A DNA stretch of 64,000 nt from Panorpa germanica (lineage: Eukaryota > Arthropoda > Insecta > Mecoptera > Panorpidae), in assembly GCA_963678705.1 (NCBI GenBank), contig OY783222.1, positions 372,001 through 436,000 on the forward strand, in the 5' to 3' direction. Below are positions 50,167 through 62,098 of this stretch, piece by piece. The translations under genes and the position numbers were made by a program. Position 1 is the first letter of the stretch, and each line of letters starts with the position of its first letter. Under the pieces are notes generated by a model. That model saw nothing but the letters and a program-made list of their open reading frames with translations, searched no databases and was not told the origin of the DNA.

Positions 50167-53100
50167 GTCATAAGATATTCGTTTATTACTTTACATCATT
50201 GCTCTAGTAATGCCAATTGGAACAGAGCATTGGTTCGCATCCTCTAAACGTACTGTTGGATCAGTTATGTGCTTGCCTACACTTCGCAGGGCCGCCAATA
50301 CAACTTGACATGAATTGGAATTAACATTATTTGTCAATCCTTACAAGTTGGAGGCGTGGATTAAAATTCTTCACTCTTGTAGCTGTCATAATTCTGTTTT
50401 ATTAGTTTTACGATTTTGCATATTGTAATTTTGAGGTTAAAGTTTTTACGCAATATTGCCAATTTAATAATAATTAAATACAATTAAATAAATTCTTTGT
50501 TGATGATTCTTAATATTATTATTATCAAGGTCGTCTCACTGAATGAAAAATGAATTTATATCAATATTTTTTAAATGTGTTTTATTATTTGAAGGCCAAT
50601 TTTGTAACTATGTCAACAATTTAAGCGCCTGCTAATTTGTGGGATTCTAATCTAACTGTTTTGAAGTTATCAAGGTGTTTTATGAATGAATAATTAGCGA
50701 CTAAATTTGAACAATCTGCATCAATAACTGATAATACCAAAATAAAGAATAATACGCTATATGTATATTGACTTTATTATGGCTATTAGCAAGCTTGCAG
50801 AGGAATCTTGAAAACCAATTGTACTGCTTGTTTCGTATTACTTGTCCAATAATTTACCTAATTTAATGCACATGTGAAATACAATTAAGTTTAAAAGAAT
50901 TTTTCCACAAGTTTACGTCACGGGTCGTGTCCTGCAGGGATAAACTTTTAACTTTCCTCTAAGCAATGGTGTCCAACATCTTAAAGTACAGGGTCTCCGA
51001 AGCTCTAACCCTAAATTCAGTGGCGTAGCTACCGCCGTATTTGCCGTATCAATGATACGGGGCCCCCGGTCAACAAGGGCCCCAAACTTGTGTAAGCAAA
51101 AATTCGTAAAATGTTATCCACAATCTCACTTAAACTCTTAGGCTGTACTTAGCTTAGCTCTTAGGAGTATTAATTGTAAGTAATAACGTATAATCAATAT
51201 AATTATTTTAATTCAATGCGAGCGTCTTTTGTAAAAAATCTTTACCCATTATTTGCGCCCCCCAAACACACTACTTTTTTACTTTACTGCCTAAATTCAA
51301 TTCCATCCTGTGTAAATTTGCATTACTATCGAAAGTAACCTTTTATTTTTAGGGTTTACCGCAATTATATCGCGTCTTAAGTTTCGTTAATCGTTGCCTG
51401 GGCCAAATGCGGCTCGCGGACCTGTATTTGGACAGCATTTTCTCTTATTAAGCGAATGTTTGCAATAAAACAAGATAATACGTATAACATACTCGTACAT
51501 CCAGCGCTCAGGTAAAGAAATAAAATAAAACAAGTAAACATTATCTTGTGTACGACTGGATCCTATTTCCAAAAACGGGCGTTTGAGTGGGCGCTTAAAA
51601 CGGACTGCAAGCTGCGGGTTATAGATTCTGTAGTATTTCAGAAACTAAGGATGGTCTCGAAACCGATAATTCATTGACTAAACTTTCTTTTGTCCGGGTT
51701 TTAAGACACTTCAACTGCTGCATCAGCTGGGGGGAAGTTTCATCAAGTTAAAACCAATCTCAAAATCGTTTATTTGGATCATCAATTCTTGAATCATGGA
51801 TATTGATGATGAAATCAAGAATTTGTTTTTCTATCTGCTTTTACATCACGGGCTTTAACACTGGTACTTGCTGCATATGTAGCAAGGTCAACGATCTTGT
51901 TTTCTGTGGTATAAGTTATTCTGCATGGACTCCACAATTCGCAAAATCTCAGCAAATGATCTTTCCATCTTTACCATATACAAATCGTATGAATCTCTTG
52001 TTGTTGACGGATTGTGTGCTCTCACAACGTTTATCTCTGGACTTCAACTTATCTATTCGGCGGGCAGCTTCTCAGAATGCGACGACACTGTTGGTTTTAC
52101 AATGACCGAAAGATCTACGTGGTTTTCATCTGTGCCTTGTATGCTGTGTTCGTGAATTTCGCGGAAACTGTTGTTACGATTACAAAACTATTGAAATAGT
52201 GAAATAACGTTTGATGAATAATAATTTATTAGTTGTACGAATACACCGAAATAAATAATGTAAACAGAGACGGCCTTAGAGGGGGGCAAGCAGGGCAACC
52301 GCCCAGGGCCTCGCATTCTCGCGCAACAACCCAAGTAGAAAAATTCATTACTATATATGTATTTGAATCTCGCGCCTCGCTCTTTAAAAATCCCACTAGA
52401 ATCACTGCGTATATCTTTTAAGGCATTCATGTACCTTAGTTTATCATCATTAGTATTTGTCGTCTTTGTACTTGTTAACTTTTATAAATTTTCCAATATA
52501 AAATTTTATTTCTCGTCAATTATTCATGTATGTAATATATCTAACGTAACGTTACGTGTTATTATTTATCGAAGTTTATATTCATTTAGCTTACATTGTC
52601 ATTAAATAAATCTTGTTCTAGTATTTAATCTATGCAATTCTTCAAGCGCATTCCGTGACCTTTGCCTTCTGCACTCAGAGTTCTTAGAACACATGTGATG
52701 AACTACGCGACTTCCAGCTCCTTACAAGAAATTCAACACAACGACAAAACAGAAGATTGTTTTGATTTCTCACAAAATTGTAAAAGTTATTTACATAATA
52801 TTCAAATTGTGTAGCTGCGCGTCTTGTAGAAATATGCATAAATTGAGAAATGAGCCGTTTGCAATGGAGGATTCACACTACTTAGTAAACAATTTGGAGA
52901 AGTGTCCTGTTGTGTAATGTTTGTATCACTATTGCACTTCAATTATAGTTCGCATCAACTTTACCTTCATTTGTATTCCGACAGGTGGAGTGGTTTCGCT
53001 ATTTCTAGCCGATAAAGTAGACATTTCAAACAACTGTGAGAAACTGAACTCTTTCATGACAAAAGAATCATACGCATCTTCAATATGATGACAAAGTGAC

Positions 53101-55549
53101 TCCAAAATGTATCCAAATTGCATTACATTTTCTACTTGAACAATGGTCTTCATATTCCTGACGATTGCAGCTCGTCATTTTCGTAGAACTTGTCTTTATT
53201 TTAATTGCGTACGCCCCTTTATTTTTGAATAAATAATATCTATATAAATATATATTTTAAAAAGGAACTAATCCGAAAGGTCTATTAATATGAGGTTTAG
53301 TATGTTAAATATCTTTTGTAAATAATTGGGAATACCTTTTAAACGTCCAGAGTGGTCCAGAGCTAATCCTACTTATACGATATTTAAGTGTCTAGGGTCA
53401 GAGTTCACAATAAATCACAACGAAGCGAAGGAAGGAATTTTAAATGAGATGCACTTTTTTTTTTATTGGTAAACTATTTTGACAACTTATAAAGATTGTC
53501 TTAAAATATTAAATTGAAAAATTCAAAATTCTAATTGAATTAATTGTGATATATTTGAGACGCTCGAAAGCCAATCGAGAAAATAATATTTCTTTAAGAG
53601 CTATGAAAAGAAGAAGTTAATCCTTTACTACGTTTGTTATTTTTTTCATTAAAATTTACGAAAATAAGAAAATATCAAAAAGTGGACTTAGCAGCATTGC
53701 GTTTTGAGCGATTCATTTATCGTGTGAAATCCATGGGGTATTTTTATATAACCAAAAAAAATCCATACGAAAATAATTTAGATATTTATGACATTTCATA
53801 AATCTAAATAAAACGTCTCTATTTTTAATGCCTGCATTTTATACGCGATATGATAATTTTCGCGAATACTTATAACTCAAATATTCTGGACAAATGGACG
53901 GATTTATGTTTATATGGTACTACCCGAATAAGCCGATCGTAAATTGCAACGGTTTTGTTTGTTTTTGGATTGGTAAACTTGCCCGAAGCGCGAATCCCCA
54001 AGATCCGGGATGTTGATCTCTGGGACTCAAAGGAGAGCAGGGGGTGAGGATGTGAGGCTGTGGCTACAGGATTCGGTTTCAGAAATCAAGAAAATAAGTT
54101 TCTTAATGGATGATACTTATTTGTATAAATAACATATTTATTACTTCGTTAAGTAAGTGTCGCCCACCTAAGCATATTACAAAAACCTTATTTAAATTTT
54201 ATGTAGAAAAGAAATATTATTTCTCTAAAAATATCTTCTTTTATTTTCAAACAATCGCAGCAAAAATACAAGCAGTGGTGCCGATTGTTTAGAATAATAG
54301 CCTTAGAATAGCCTACTGTGAAATTAAATTACAACAGGGACAATTTTTTTGTTACAGTTTGGCGCCACCTTTTCCCTTGGCCCTCGGACCGGCCCTGTAA
54401 ATCAGCAAGACGTTTTTTTCAGTTACCTCTATATGACATTTAGGGTTCCCTGCCATCTTTCTCTATAAGAGAAATATATAATATATATATATATATATTC
54501 CTGGTCCGCTAATAATTCTTTCAAATTTATTACAAAACGAATATGCCAATTAAAATTTATGAGAATATCATCTGAGCACATTCAGTTTAGTTTCAATTTA
54601 ACAAAGACTTAACACAGACTGTTAGGAACTTAAATATCAATTTTAAAAAGTGGTTAGTTTTAAATTAAGAATACATTTAATAGCATGAGATATTTTTCAA
54701 AATGGCACAGGACTAAATGAAAAAGAATTCTTGTTTAAGGTCGGGTTAATTAATTATTTTACTTCAAGTTTTATTTAATGCGCTTGCACGAATATCTAAA
54801 CAGGCTTGGTCGCCATTTGTCTGAGCTTTCCTTAATATAAAATTAATGTAAGGTCTCTCATCGAATTCCAAATCAAAATTAAGACGCGCCAATACACACA
54901 AAACACACCCACTTAAATACCAACTGAAAGAAAGAAAGAAAAACAATCGCGAAATCATCTAAACTAGATGAAAGTGTTGATCCTAGAGGTCAGAATAAAT
55001 TAAGACTTAAGTTAAGCCGAGATTCGCGACATCGTTTCACTACTATAGTCCAGGCAAGACCGTGAAATTAATGCCTGAGATAATTCTTATATACTTGTCT
55101 TTAGAGATATTGTGATATTAGTTTATTACATGCATTAACTGGACTACAGAATTGGCATGTGTGTAATATAATTTGGCAAATGTAAAAGTAATAAATTCGT
55201 ACTTCTGCAAAAGCGCAAGTACAATACAAAGGCATGTGTGTGTCATTAATCATATGAAAATGTAAGCCAACGCCCACGTAACGAAGTCGTTAAATTTGCA
55301 TGATGAAATCTATTGGAAACGATAACTCAAATCGCCAGTCCGTTGTACCGTCCCGCTTAGCGCTGCTTCTCAGGCGTGATTCAATTATTATCGAAGAATG
55401 TTTTTTAAAGATAATTTTAATTAAATTTTCTTGTCTTTAACTGGTGACTCTTTTTTGGTGTATGGACAATTACTTTTCCATAATTTTTAGTTAATACTTT
55501 CTTTTATTTTTAGCAGACAATTTATTTTGAATCTAATCTTATTTCAATA
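50167..55549. other. Gene-free, transposon-scarred stretch
   Basis: No intact gene. hAT-like terminal phrases are seen singly: CAGTGGCGTAGC at 51019, CAGAGACGGCCTTAG at 52265 and CGGACCGGCCCTG ending at 54397. I could not pair them with 8-bp duplications. A coding remnant lies at 52929-53153. Between about 51790 and 52200 three frames overlap with hydrophobic stretches but are broken by stops; origin unknown. Confidence 0.35.
52929..53153 (-). pseudogene. Transposon-like coding remnant, copy 2
   Basis: A 74-codon frame from an ATG at 53153. It includes SLCHHIEDAYDSFVMKEFS and ends ETTPPVGIQMKVKLMRTIIE plus two residues. It is the better-preserved sister of 6229-6411, and the downstream 50 bases also match. 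No family identified. It could be the C-terminus of a transposase or of a captured host gene. Confidence 0.45.
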
Positions 55550-56129
55550 GGCTTGTGTCCTATGTCTTAATTAGTATAAAAGTGTATAATATATGTTAAC
55601 AAAGTGGTTTACTAGAACCTCAAATGTTCAATTATTTTTTAATAACTCCTTATATGTTACGAGATATTAACAATTAAAAAAGCTATTTTGTGTCTTTAAT
55701 TATTAAAGGGATTCAACGTTGTACACATTCCAAATGTATGTGACATCACAATCGCTGCCAACGTTACAGCTCATAAATCTCTGCTGTATGTATTTATATA
55801 TCAAATATTATTTACAGCTATTTCAAGGAACAATAAAATTTCAATATTATGTCTGCTGTAACAAGGTTAAATAAAATAAAAACTGATTATTCTTTGACTT
55901 GACTTGATTATTTCGACTACCAACAGTTACAAAACATTACCACAGCACTGACCTACTCAACAAATAACTGACGTTAAAATGCATTTCACGTCATACAAAT
56001 ATGGCCGACCATTTCTAGCGCTATATCTCCGTTAACATTTAGATATTTAGAAACGTCAATACACATTTATTAACATCAATTTCAATCAACAATTGAAAAA
56101 TCGACCACGTAAAAATGAGGATACAAGCC
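55550..56129. mobile_element. DNA element with GGCTTGTGTCC ends
   Basis: About 580 bp from GGCTTGTGTCCTATG to GAGGATACAAGCC, i.e. short inverted termini. Partial copies are at 12240-12401 (right half) and 50002-50166 (left half), so the full form can be recognised only here. It is non-coding and ends 50 bases before the BEL/Pao element. Confidence 0.6.
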
Positions 56130-56178
56130 CATTGCATTTCTCCTGCAATTTTTTGAAGACAGCTTTGCTTAAGAAGAC

Positions 56179-56508
56179 TGTACGAAATAAAACCATGCGA
56201 GTATTTGTAGATTGAATAATTATTCAATTGTTTTAATGATAAAATTATTTTACACTTTTTAATATAAATTTAACCACAAATTCTAATGATATAAAATGGT
56301 TGCGAAACATGCTACGACAGTGCAAAAGCCAAAACACGAGTGACTCGAATGCCATACGGCTGTAGCGTGCACAGCAGTCGTCGTTGTGTTGCCCAACACG
56401 TCGCTGTGTTGCCCTGAGTAAGATTTCTACCAGAGACAACAATACAATATTAAACTAGAATGTCAACAGAGACACATTTTATGTTCTGTGCTAATTTTGT
56501 ACTGAACA
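56179..56508 (-). repeat. 3' LTR of the BEL/Pao element
   Basis: 330 bp, on the plus strand from TGTACGAAATAAAACCATGC to TTTTGTACTGAACA. I found no difference from 62099-62428. An identical 65-codon chance frame occurs in both LTRs (56245-56442 and 62165-62362), supporting their identity. Confidence 0.93.
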
Positions 56509-56739
56509 TAAATTACCAGCCAGCAGAACGTAGCTGATCCCACAACCAACTTAAAATATATATAAAAATACATTAATACATAGAGCTACATAAATTTACA
56601 AACTTCTTAAATCTATGATAGTCTACATAATTGTATGAGAATAATATAAAATAAAACAAAATAACAATTATTCTAAAGATAACAGAAAACGTAATTAACA
56701 TTTTAGCATACATTATCAATTGCATAATGTACACAACAA

Positions 56740-56881
56740 TCAATTCAGTGGTAATCTACACAATTTTGTGATGGGTCTGTTGTAGATCTTATCACCGATT
56801 TTTATTTCCGCCACTCTCACTTTTCCATCTTTACCAAAAAAGACCTTTGTAATTCTGGCCATTGGCCAATTTAATGGGGGT
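56740..56881 (-). pseudogene. Out-of-frame pol C-terminal fragment
   Basis: Downstream of the deletion junction near 56880, another minus-strand frame reads LNWPMARITKVFFGKDGKVR and ends with IYNRPITKLCRLPLN before a TGA at 56742-56740. This matches the extreme C-terminal (DUF5641-like) region of BEL/Pao polyproteins. It shows that the middle of the integrase region was deleted and the frame shifted. Confidence 0.75.
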
Positions 56882-59800
56882 GAGTTTAGATTCTTTACAA
56901 TAACTTATAACATTATTTCTATGAGACTTATTAGTCTGTAAATTATACAACTCTTTTAATTCATTAGCAGCACCCTTGAATGTTTTAGCATTGTCACAAT
57001 AAATTTTAGTAGGCATGCCTCGTCTAGAAATAAAACGATTGAGACATGCCAAGAATGTTTCAGTTCTTAAATCAGAAACCACTTCCATGTGTATGGCCTT
57101 TGTAGAAAAGCAAACAAACAATGAAATGTAACCTTTTGTAATCAATGGTTTACGTATGCGAGCTATCTTTATGTTAAAAGGTCCACAAAAATCTACACCT
57201 ACATGCTGAAATGGTCTTGTAGCTGTAACTCTGTCAGCTGGCAAAGAACCCATCAATTGTTTAGCAGATTCAGCCTTCAATCGTGAACATATAACACATT
57301 TGTATAGTACCTTTTTGACCTCCCGTATGCCATTTATAATCCAGAACTTTTGAGACAAGGAGCTGAGTACTAATCTAGCACCAGCATGGAGCAAACGTAA
57401 GTGCTCATTTTTGATTATGATAGAAGTGATATTGTTGTCCTTTGGCAGTATGACTGGGTGCATTTTATCTTTTGCAATGCCTGCATTTTGCAATCTGCCA
57501 CCAACACGAATTAAACCAGTGCTGTCTATGAAAGGGTGGAGATTACCTATACCGGTCTTGATAATGATACCACCTAAGAGACATTTTATTTCTTTAAAAA
57601 ATATTTGCCTTTGAACTGAGCGAATGATAATTAATAAAGAATTATGAAGTTCTTGTGGAGATAAATGTCCACTTGAACTGTGTACTGTCTTTCTACAATT
57701 ATTAAAGAATCTGTACACATAAGCTAATACACGCTGTAGTTTATTGATATTGGAGAATTTTTTAAACAAGTCTAGCATTAAAGGTGCTTGTTCGACTTCA
57801 ATGTTACAAACATTACAGCTTTTATCTTCATCGTCTGATGGAAGTACTGTATTTAAATCAAAATAATGATCATGTTTAAAATGAGAATTGGATAGATACT
57901 GGGGACCGTTCCACCAAAGATTTTGATTTTTTAAGTGTTGTGGTTCTATACCACGAGAAATTATATCAGCTGGGTTATCAGCTGATTTTACATAGTACCA
58001 AGAGAGTTTATCTGTGAGCTCTGTTATTTTCTTTACTCTGTTATTAACATAGATATTGGTTTTTAATTTGTCCGCTTGAATCCAAGCAAGGACTATTTTG
58101 GAATCACAATAAAGGAAAAGTCTATGTTCCAATCTAGTTTTGAGTAAATTACTAACTCTAACCGCAAGTTGTGCCAACAAAACTGCACTATTTAGCTCTA
58201 GTTGGGGTATTGTAAGTACCTTACCTAGTGGAGCCACACGAGACTTGGCACAAATTAATTTTGTTTTTACGTTGTCATTTGCTGTAATGGTTCTTAAATA
58301 TAGGCAGCACCCGTACGCCTTCATAGATGCGTCTGCATAGCCTATTAACTCTGCAGTGACAAAATTTTCCTTCTTTATAAGTCGATCTATTGAAATGCTG
58401 TCTGCTATCTTTAGACCATTAAGGAACTTTTCCCACATCTGTAATTGCTTGTCAGGCAGCGGTGCGTCCCAATCTATTTTCAAAAACCAAAGCTCTTGCA
58501 TGATTAACTTGGCAACTACAATTATAGGGCCAATCAATCCTAACGGGTCAAATAAAGTCCCAATAAAACTAAGCACTTTTCTTTTAGTATTCAAATTGTT
58601 ACTATTCGTGTTAGGACATTTAAAAGTAAATGTATCCAAAATAACATTGTATTTTAGACCTAATGTTTTAATAATGGCTGATTTATTCAAATCTAATTCA
58701 TTGATATATTTTTTATCACTAGAGATGTCGTCGAGCACTGGGGGATGATTGGAAGACCATTTGTGTAATTTAAAATTACCTAATTGTAACAAACCAATTA
58801 ATTGAGACTTTAATTCAGATAACTCTTCCACGTCATCGCACCCAACTATGACATCATCAACATACGTATTATGGCACATTGCTCTCGCTGCGAGAGGATA
58901 TTTATGTTTGTAGCGATGGGCAAGTTCTATGAGACATCGTGTGGCCAAAAAGGTAGAAGATTTGAGTCCATATGTTACAGTTTTTAATTGCAAACAACTG
59001 ATGGGCTTACCTGGATCATCTCTCCATAAGATATTTTGTAAGACATTGTAAGTGTCATTTGTGAGAATACAGCGGAACATTTTTTCTATGTCACAGACAA
59101 TTGTGTACACATAAGTTCTAAACAGTAGGAGAATATCGAAGAGCTCGCCTTGAACCACAGGACCATTCAGCATAACATCGTTGAGAGAAATCTTATTTTT
59201 AGAACGCATGCTCCCATCAAAGACCACACGCAATTTAGTAGTTTTGCTATCATCGTTTGTAACTGCATGATGCGCTAAAAAATAATTAGGAGTATTATAA
59301 ACATCATAAGAATTTATGTCTATTTCCCTGGCATGTCCCATCTCTATATACTGATCAATGAATTTTTTATACACCTTCAATAGTGAAGGATTTCGTTTAA
59401 ATCTGTTTTCTAACACACAGAATCTTTGCAGGGCGACTGAGAAAGAATCCCCCAATTCTAGTTCATTTACTGGGCTGACTAATGGCAAATCTACAGTAAA
59501 AGTATTATTTTCAAGTAGTACTGAATTTTTAAAAATATGTTCAGCCTTTAAATATTCCTCAGTAAACTTATCTGTCTTTTCTGGGACTTTCTCAGTCATC
59601 CAAAATTGCCCCATAACATTCTCAAGGGTTGTATGGTCAGAAATGGCAAAATTAGATACTATAATATTACTTGAATAATTATTTTGATTTTGAAACATTT
59701 TTGGCTCATTAATAACATTATAATTAAATTGATTATGCAGTTTACCTGCAACTACATATCCAAATGTAGTGTTCTGTAAAACTGAGCCATTATTTAATTT

Positions 59801-61447
59801 AATACAGCCACCTAATAGAATGGCAAAATATACATCCGCACCCAATAGCAATGATATTTTCGAGGGTACATTATACTGCTCATCAGCTAGCTTAATATTT
59901 TTGGGAAAAATAACTTTGGATGTGTCAATAAAAATTTGAGGCAAATGCGTAGTGATAGATTCAACTACATGACAATTCACTTTGTGATTAATATTTCTGT
60001 CGTAATTAGACTGTATGTTTATAATTGCTGAGTGATATAATTTTGTGGCTTTATTGCCTATACCAATTATTTTACTAGGATGAGTGTTTGTGCGTAAACG
60101 CAATTCTTTTAAGAGTTCAGCAGTCACTAATGATGCTTGACTACCGCTATCGAGCAATGCACGAACTAGAAACTCGCGACCAAAATTGTCAACAATTTTT
60201 ACCTTCATAGTAGGCAGCAATATGGTACCCCCCAAGCTATCATTGCTACAGCACATTACAACTGGAGATTCAGTTGTCTTGCCAGCCAGCGAACCAGCAT
60301 CTGTTTTATCACATAACAATTTGCTATGCATGCCTTTACATTTATGACATTTATAATTATTCTCAAGGGAGCACCTGCCACTATGGGCTTTTAAACATAG
60401 CGAACATAATTTATGTTCTTGAACAAATGAATTACGCGACTCTAAAGGAGCCATTTTAAATTTTGGACATCTAAAAATGGGATGGTCCATATTACAATAT
60501 CTACATGCTAAATTGTAGCGAGTAGTTACATTGGAAACTCTCGAGTACGAATACTCTTTATAATTTTTGTCATTTGACATACTTTTATATGGTGAGCTAT
60601 CCTCAAGTGCAATCGCACGTTTTTCTAAAAATGATATAAATTCTGCCATAGTAGGCAGTTTGTCTACATTTCTTTCCATATGGAAATTGCGACTAGTTAA
60701 TAAATCTAGCTTTCTACATAATATTGAGATTAGAATCATATCCCATTTGTCTACAGGCTCATCAAGATTTTTTAACGCTTGTAATTGCTGTTTTACTTGA
60801 CATAAAAAAGCCCTTATAGCCATTGCAGTACCCTTCTGCATGTTTGGAATATCAAGTAATATATTTATATGATTAGTAATTAATCGCGCCTTATTATCAT
60901 ACCGCGCTAACAATAAATCAAGAGCCTCTTTATATGAGCTGTTCACAAGCGGCAAATTTATAATTATCGAGAGAGCCTCGTCAAGGAGATACTTTCTTAA
61001 ATAAAAAAGTCTCTGTACATCGGACAGTGATGCATTATTGTGAACAACTGCTTGGAAGAGCTCATAAAAGGGCCTAAACCTGGTTATATCCTTGCCATCG
61101 AAGGTTGGAATTTCCACCGCTGGAAGCTTGGATGCCACTAAGCTAGGACAAGTAGGCCTATTAACTTCTTTTAACTTGGTGATGCTGGCATTTAACTTAG
61201 CTAAAATATTAAAGTATTTTTCTTCTACATCCTCGATGTCTTCATCATCCTGTTCATCAATTTCTAAAATACTGGATTGCGTGAGCTCGTACGTGTGATA
61301 GGTAGCCATCAACTTTTCTTTCTTCGCCTCCAGCAGCTCTACCGTACCGGATTCGAGGGCCCTTGCGTCGCTGACATAATTGTCCATTCTTGAAATCGAA
61401 CCTTTTGCAGTCGTCCGCGCCGTTTTAAGCCTCTTCAACCCCTCCAT
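56831..61447 (-). CDS. BEL/Pao gag-pol polyprotein, integrase-truncated
   Basis: A 1538-codon uninterrupted frame. Domains in order: gag-like DUF1759 region about 100-280; zinc knuckles about 310-400 (CRYCNMDHPIFRC, CSLCLKAHSGRC, CHKCKGMHSKLLC); aspartic protease with LLDSGSQASLV near residue 432; reverse transcriptase with YVDDVIVG near 862; RNase H/A17 part with GYADASMKAYGCCLYL; integrase zinc-binding H2C2 (HLRLLHAGARLVLS, CVICSRLKAE); integrase core with Asp in HVGVDFCGP (about 1418) and Asp in IYCDNAKTF (about 1483). The catalytic Glu segment is absent: after NNVISYCKESK the sequence jumps to the C-terminal region in another frame and stops. Protease, RT and RNase H look intact. The protein should make cDNA but not a working integrase. 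Confidence 0.92.
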   Translation of the reverse strand: MEGLKRLKTARTTAKGSISRMDNYVSDARALESGTVELLEAKKEKLMATYHTYELTQSSILEIDEQDDEDIEDVEEKYFNILAKLNASITKLKEVNRPTCPSLVASKLPAVEIPTFDGKDITRFRPFYELFQAVVHNNASLSDVQRLFYLRKYLLDEALSIIINLPLVNSSYKEALDLLLARYDNKARLITNHINILLDIPNMQKGTAMAIRAFLCQVKQQLQALKNLDEPVDKWDMILISILCRKLDLLTSRNFHMERNVDKLPTMAEFISFLEKRAIALEDSSPYKSMSNDKNYKEYSYSRVSNVTTRYNLACRYCNMDHPIFRCPKFKMAPLESRNSFVQEHKLCSLCLKAHSGRCSLENNYKCHKCKGMHSKLLCDKTDAGSLAGKTTESPVVMCCSNDSLGGTILLPTMKVKIVDNFGREFLVRALLDSGSQASLVTAELLKELRLRTNTHPSKIIGIGNKATKLYHSAIINIQSNYDRNINHKVNCHVVESITTHLPQIFIDTSKVIFPKNIKLADEQYNVPSKISLLLGADVYFAILLGGCIKLNNGSVLQNTTFGYVVAGKLHNQFNYNVINEPKMFQNQNNYSSNIIVSNFAISDHTTLENVMGQFWMTEKVPEKTDKFTEEYLKAEHIFKNSVLLENNTFTVDLPLVSPVNELELGDSFSVALQRFCVLENRFKRNPSLLKVYKKFIDQYIEMGHAREIDINSYDVYNTPNYFLAHHAVTNDDSKTTKLRVVFDGSMRSKNKISLNDVMLNGPVVQGELFDILLLFRTYVYTIVCDIEKMFRCILTNDTYNVLQNILWRDDPGKPISCLQLKTVTYGLKSSTFLATRCLIELAHRYKHKYPLAARAMCHNTYVDDVIVGCDDVEELSELKSQLIGLLQLGNFKLHKWSSNHPPVLDDISSDKKYINELDLNKSAIIKTLGLKYNVILDTFTFKCPNTNSNNLNTKRKVLSFIGTLFDPLGLIGPIIVVAKLIMQELWFLKIDWDAPLPDKQLQMWEKFLNGLKIADSISIDRLIKKENFVTAELIGYADASMKAYGCCLYLRTITANDNVKTKLICAKSRVAPLGKVLTIPQLELNSAVLLAQLAVRVSNLLKTRLEHRLFLYCDSKIVLAWIQADKLKTNIYVNNRVKKITELTDKLSWYYVKSADNPADIISRGIEPQHLKNQNLWWNGPQYLSNSHFKHDHYFDLNTVLPSDDEDKSCNVCNIEVEQAPLMLDLFKKFSNINKLQRVLAYVYRFFNNCRKTVHSSSGHLSPQELHNSLLIIIRSVQRQIFFKEIKCLLGGIIIKTGIGNLHPFIDSTGLIRVGGRLQNAGIAKDKMHPVILPKDNNITSIIIKNEHLRLLHAGARLVLSSLSQKFWIINGIREVKKVLYKCVICSRLKAESAKQLMGSLPADRVTATRPFQHVGVDFCGPFNIKIARIRKPLITKGYISLFVCFSTKAIHMEVVSDLRTETFLACLNRFISRRGMPTKIYCDNAKTFKGAANELKELYNLQTNKSHRNNVISYCKESKLTPIKLANGQNYKGLFW

Positions 61448-62098
61448 CTTGCTTAGATGATAAACTCGTACTTGTATGTTAGATGAAACGTGGATGAGAA
61501 AACCAATCCAGCTTAATCCAGGAATTTAGCAATTTTTTAATAAATCGGTACTTGTAGATAATGATAATAGAATTGTACCTTGATGAGTAAAAAAGTATTT
61601 TACTCTCTTCTAGGTTCCTTGCACCCCTTTCCGTATAATAAATTTCTTGAACAATTTTTCTTGAAATGTGAACATGTAGTATCCAAAATATATGTGAATC
61701 CGCTTAAATCAAGCGTTACATTACCCAATCAATGTCAATTGATGACTTGCCAGGCCGCCATAGGGTAAATGTAAAGAAATAGCTTGCACATGTGCCGATT
61801 ACTACACAGATGTAACCTCAAAACACCACGAATTCACACGCGGTTAATAATGGTTTGTAAGACCAAATTTGTTTTAATTCTCGACCAGCTTCGCGTTTAC
61901 GAATTAAAACCTTCTTGAAATGTAGTTGTAAAATCCAAATCCTCCGTGAATCCGCCAAAATAGAGCGTCCCAATTACCCATTCAATGGCAATCACCAAGG
62001 GGCAAATGTAAAAAAACGCCAAAAACACAATGTAAAACACACGCGGTTAATAAACTCGAAGGATCGGCTTTGTAAGGCATCGAAGGACCAGCTTCGCA
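61448..62098 (-). other. BEL/Pao leader with internal duplication
   Basis: About 650 bases between the gag-pol ATG and the 5' LTR. Two related blocks occur, at about 61660-61890 and about 61905-62100, sharing CTTCTTGAAATGTAG, GTGAATCCGC, CACACGCGGTTAATAA and GACCAGCTTCGC in the same order. The blocks are diverged, so the duplication is older than this insertion. Confidence 0.6.
62080..62090 (-). other. Probable primer-binding site
   Basis: On the minus strand TGGTCCTTCGA begins eight bases after the 5' LTR end. It is complementary to the 3' end of a tRNA ending TCGAAGGACCA, as in insect tRNA-Tyr. The match is 11 bases; the 8-base gap to the LTR is unusual. Confidence 0.5.

Noticed and set aside
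51790-52200. Overlapping hydrophobic frames suggesting a chemoreceptor-type pseudogene
   Set aside because: Frames are broken repeatedly and no receptor signature could be recognised, so no call is made.
52265-54397. A single hAT transposon spanning from CAGAGACGGCC to CCGGCCCTG
   Set aside because: The two ends are not good inverted partners, no matching 8-bp duplication was found, and no transposase frame lies between them.
56245-56442. 65-codon frame present in both LTRs
   Set aside because: It lies wholly inside the LTR and is duplicated only because the LTRs are identical; no domain seen.
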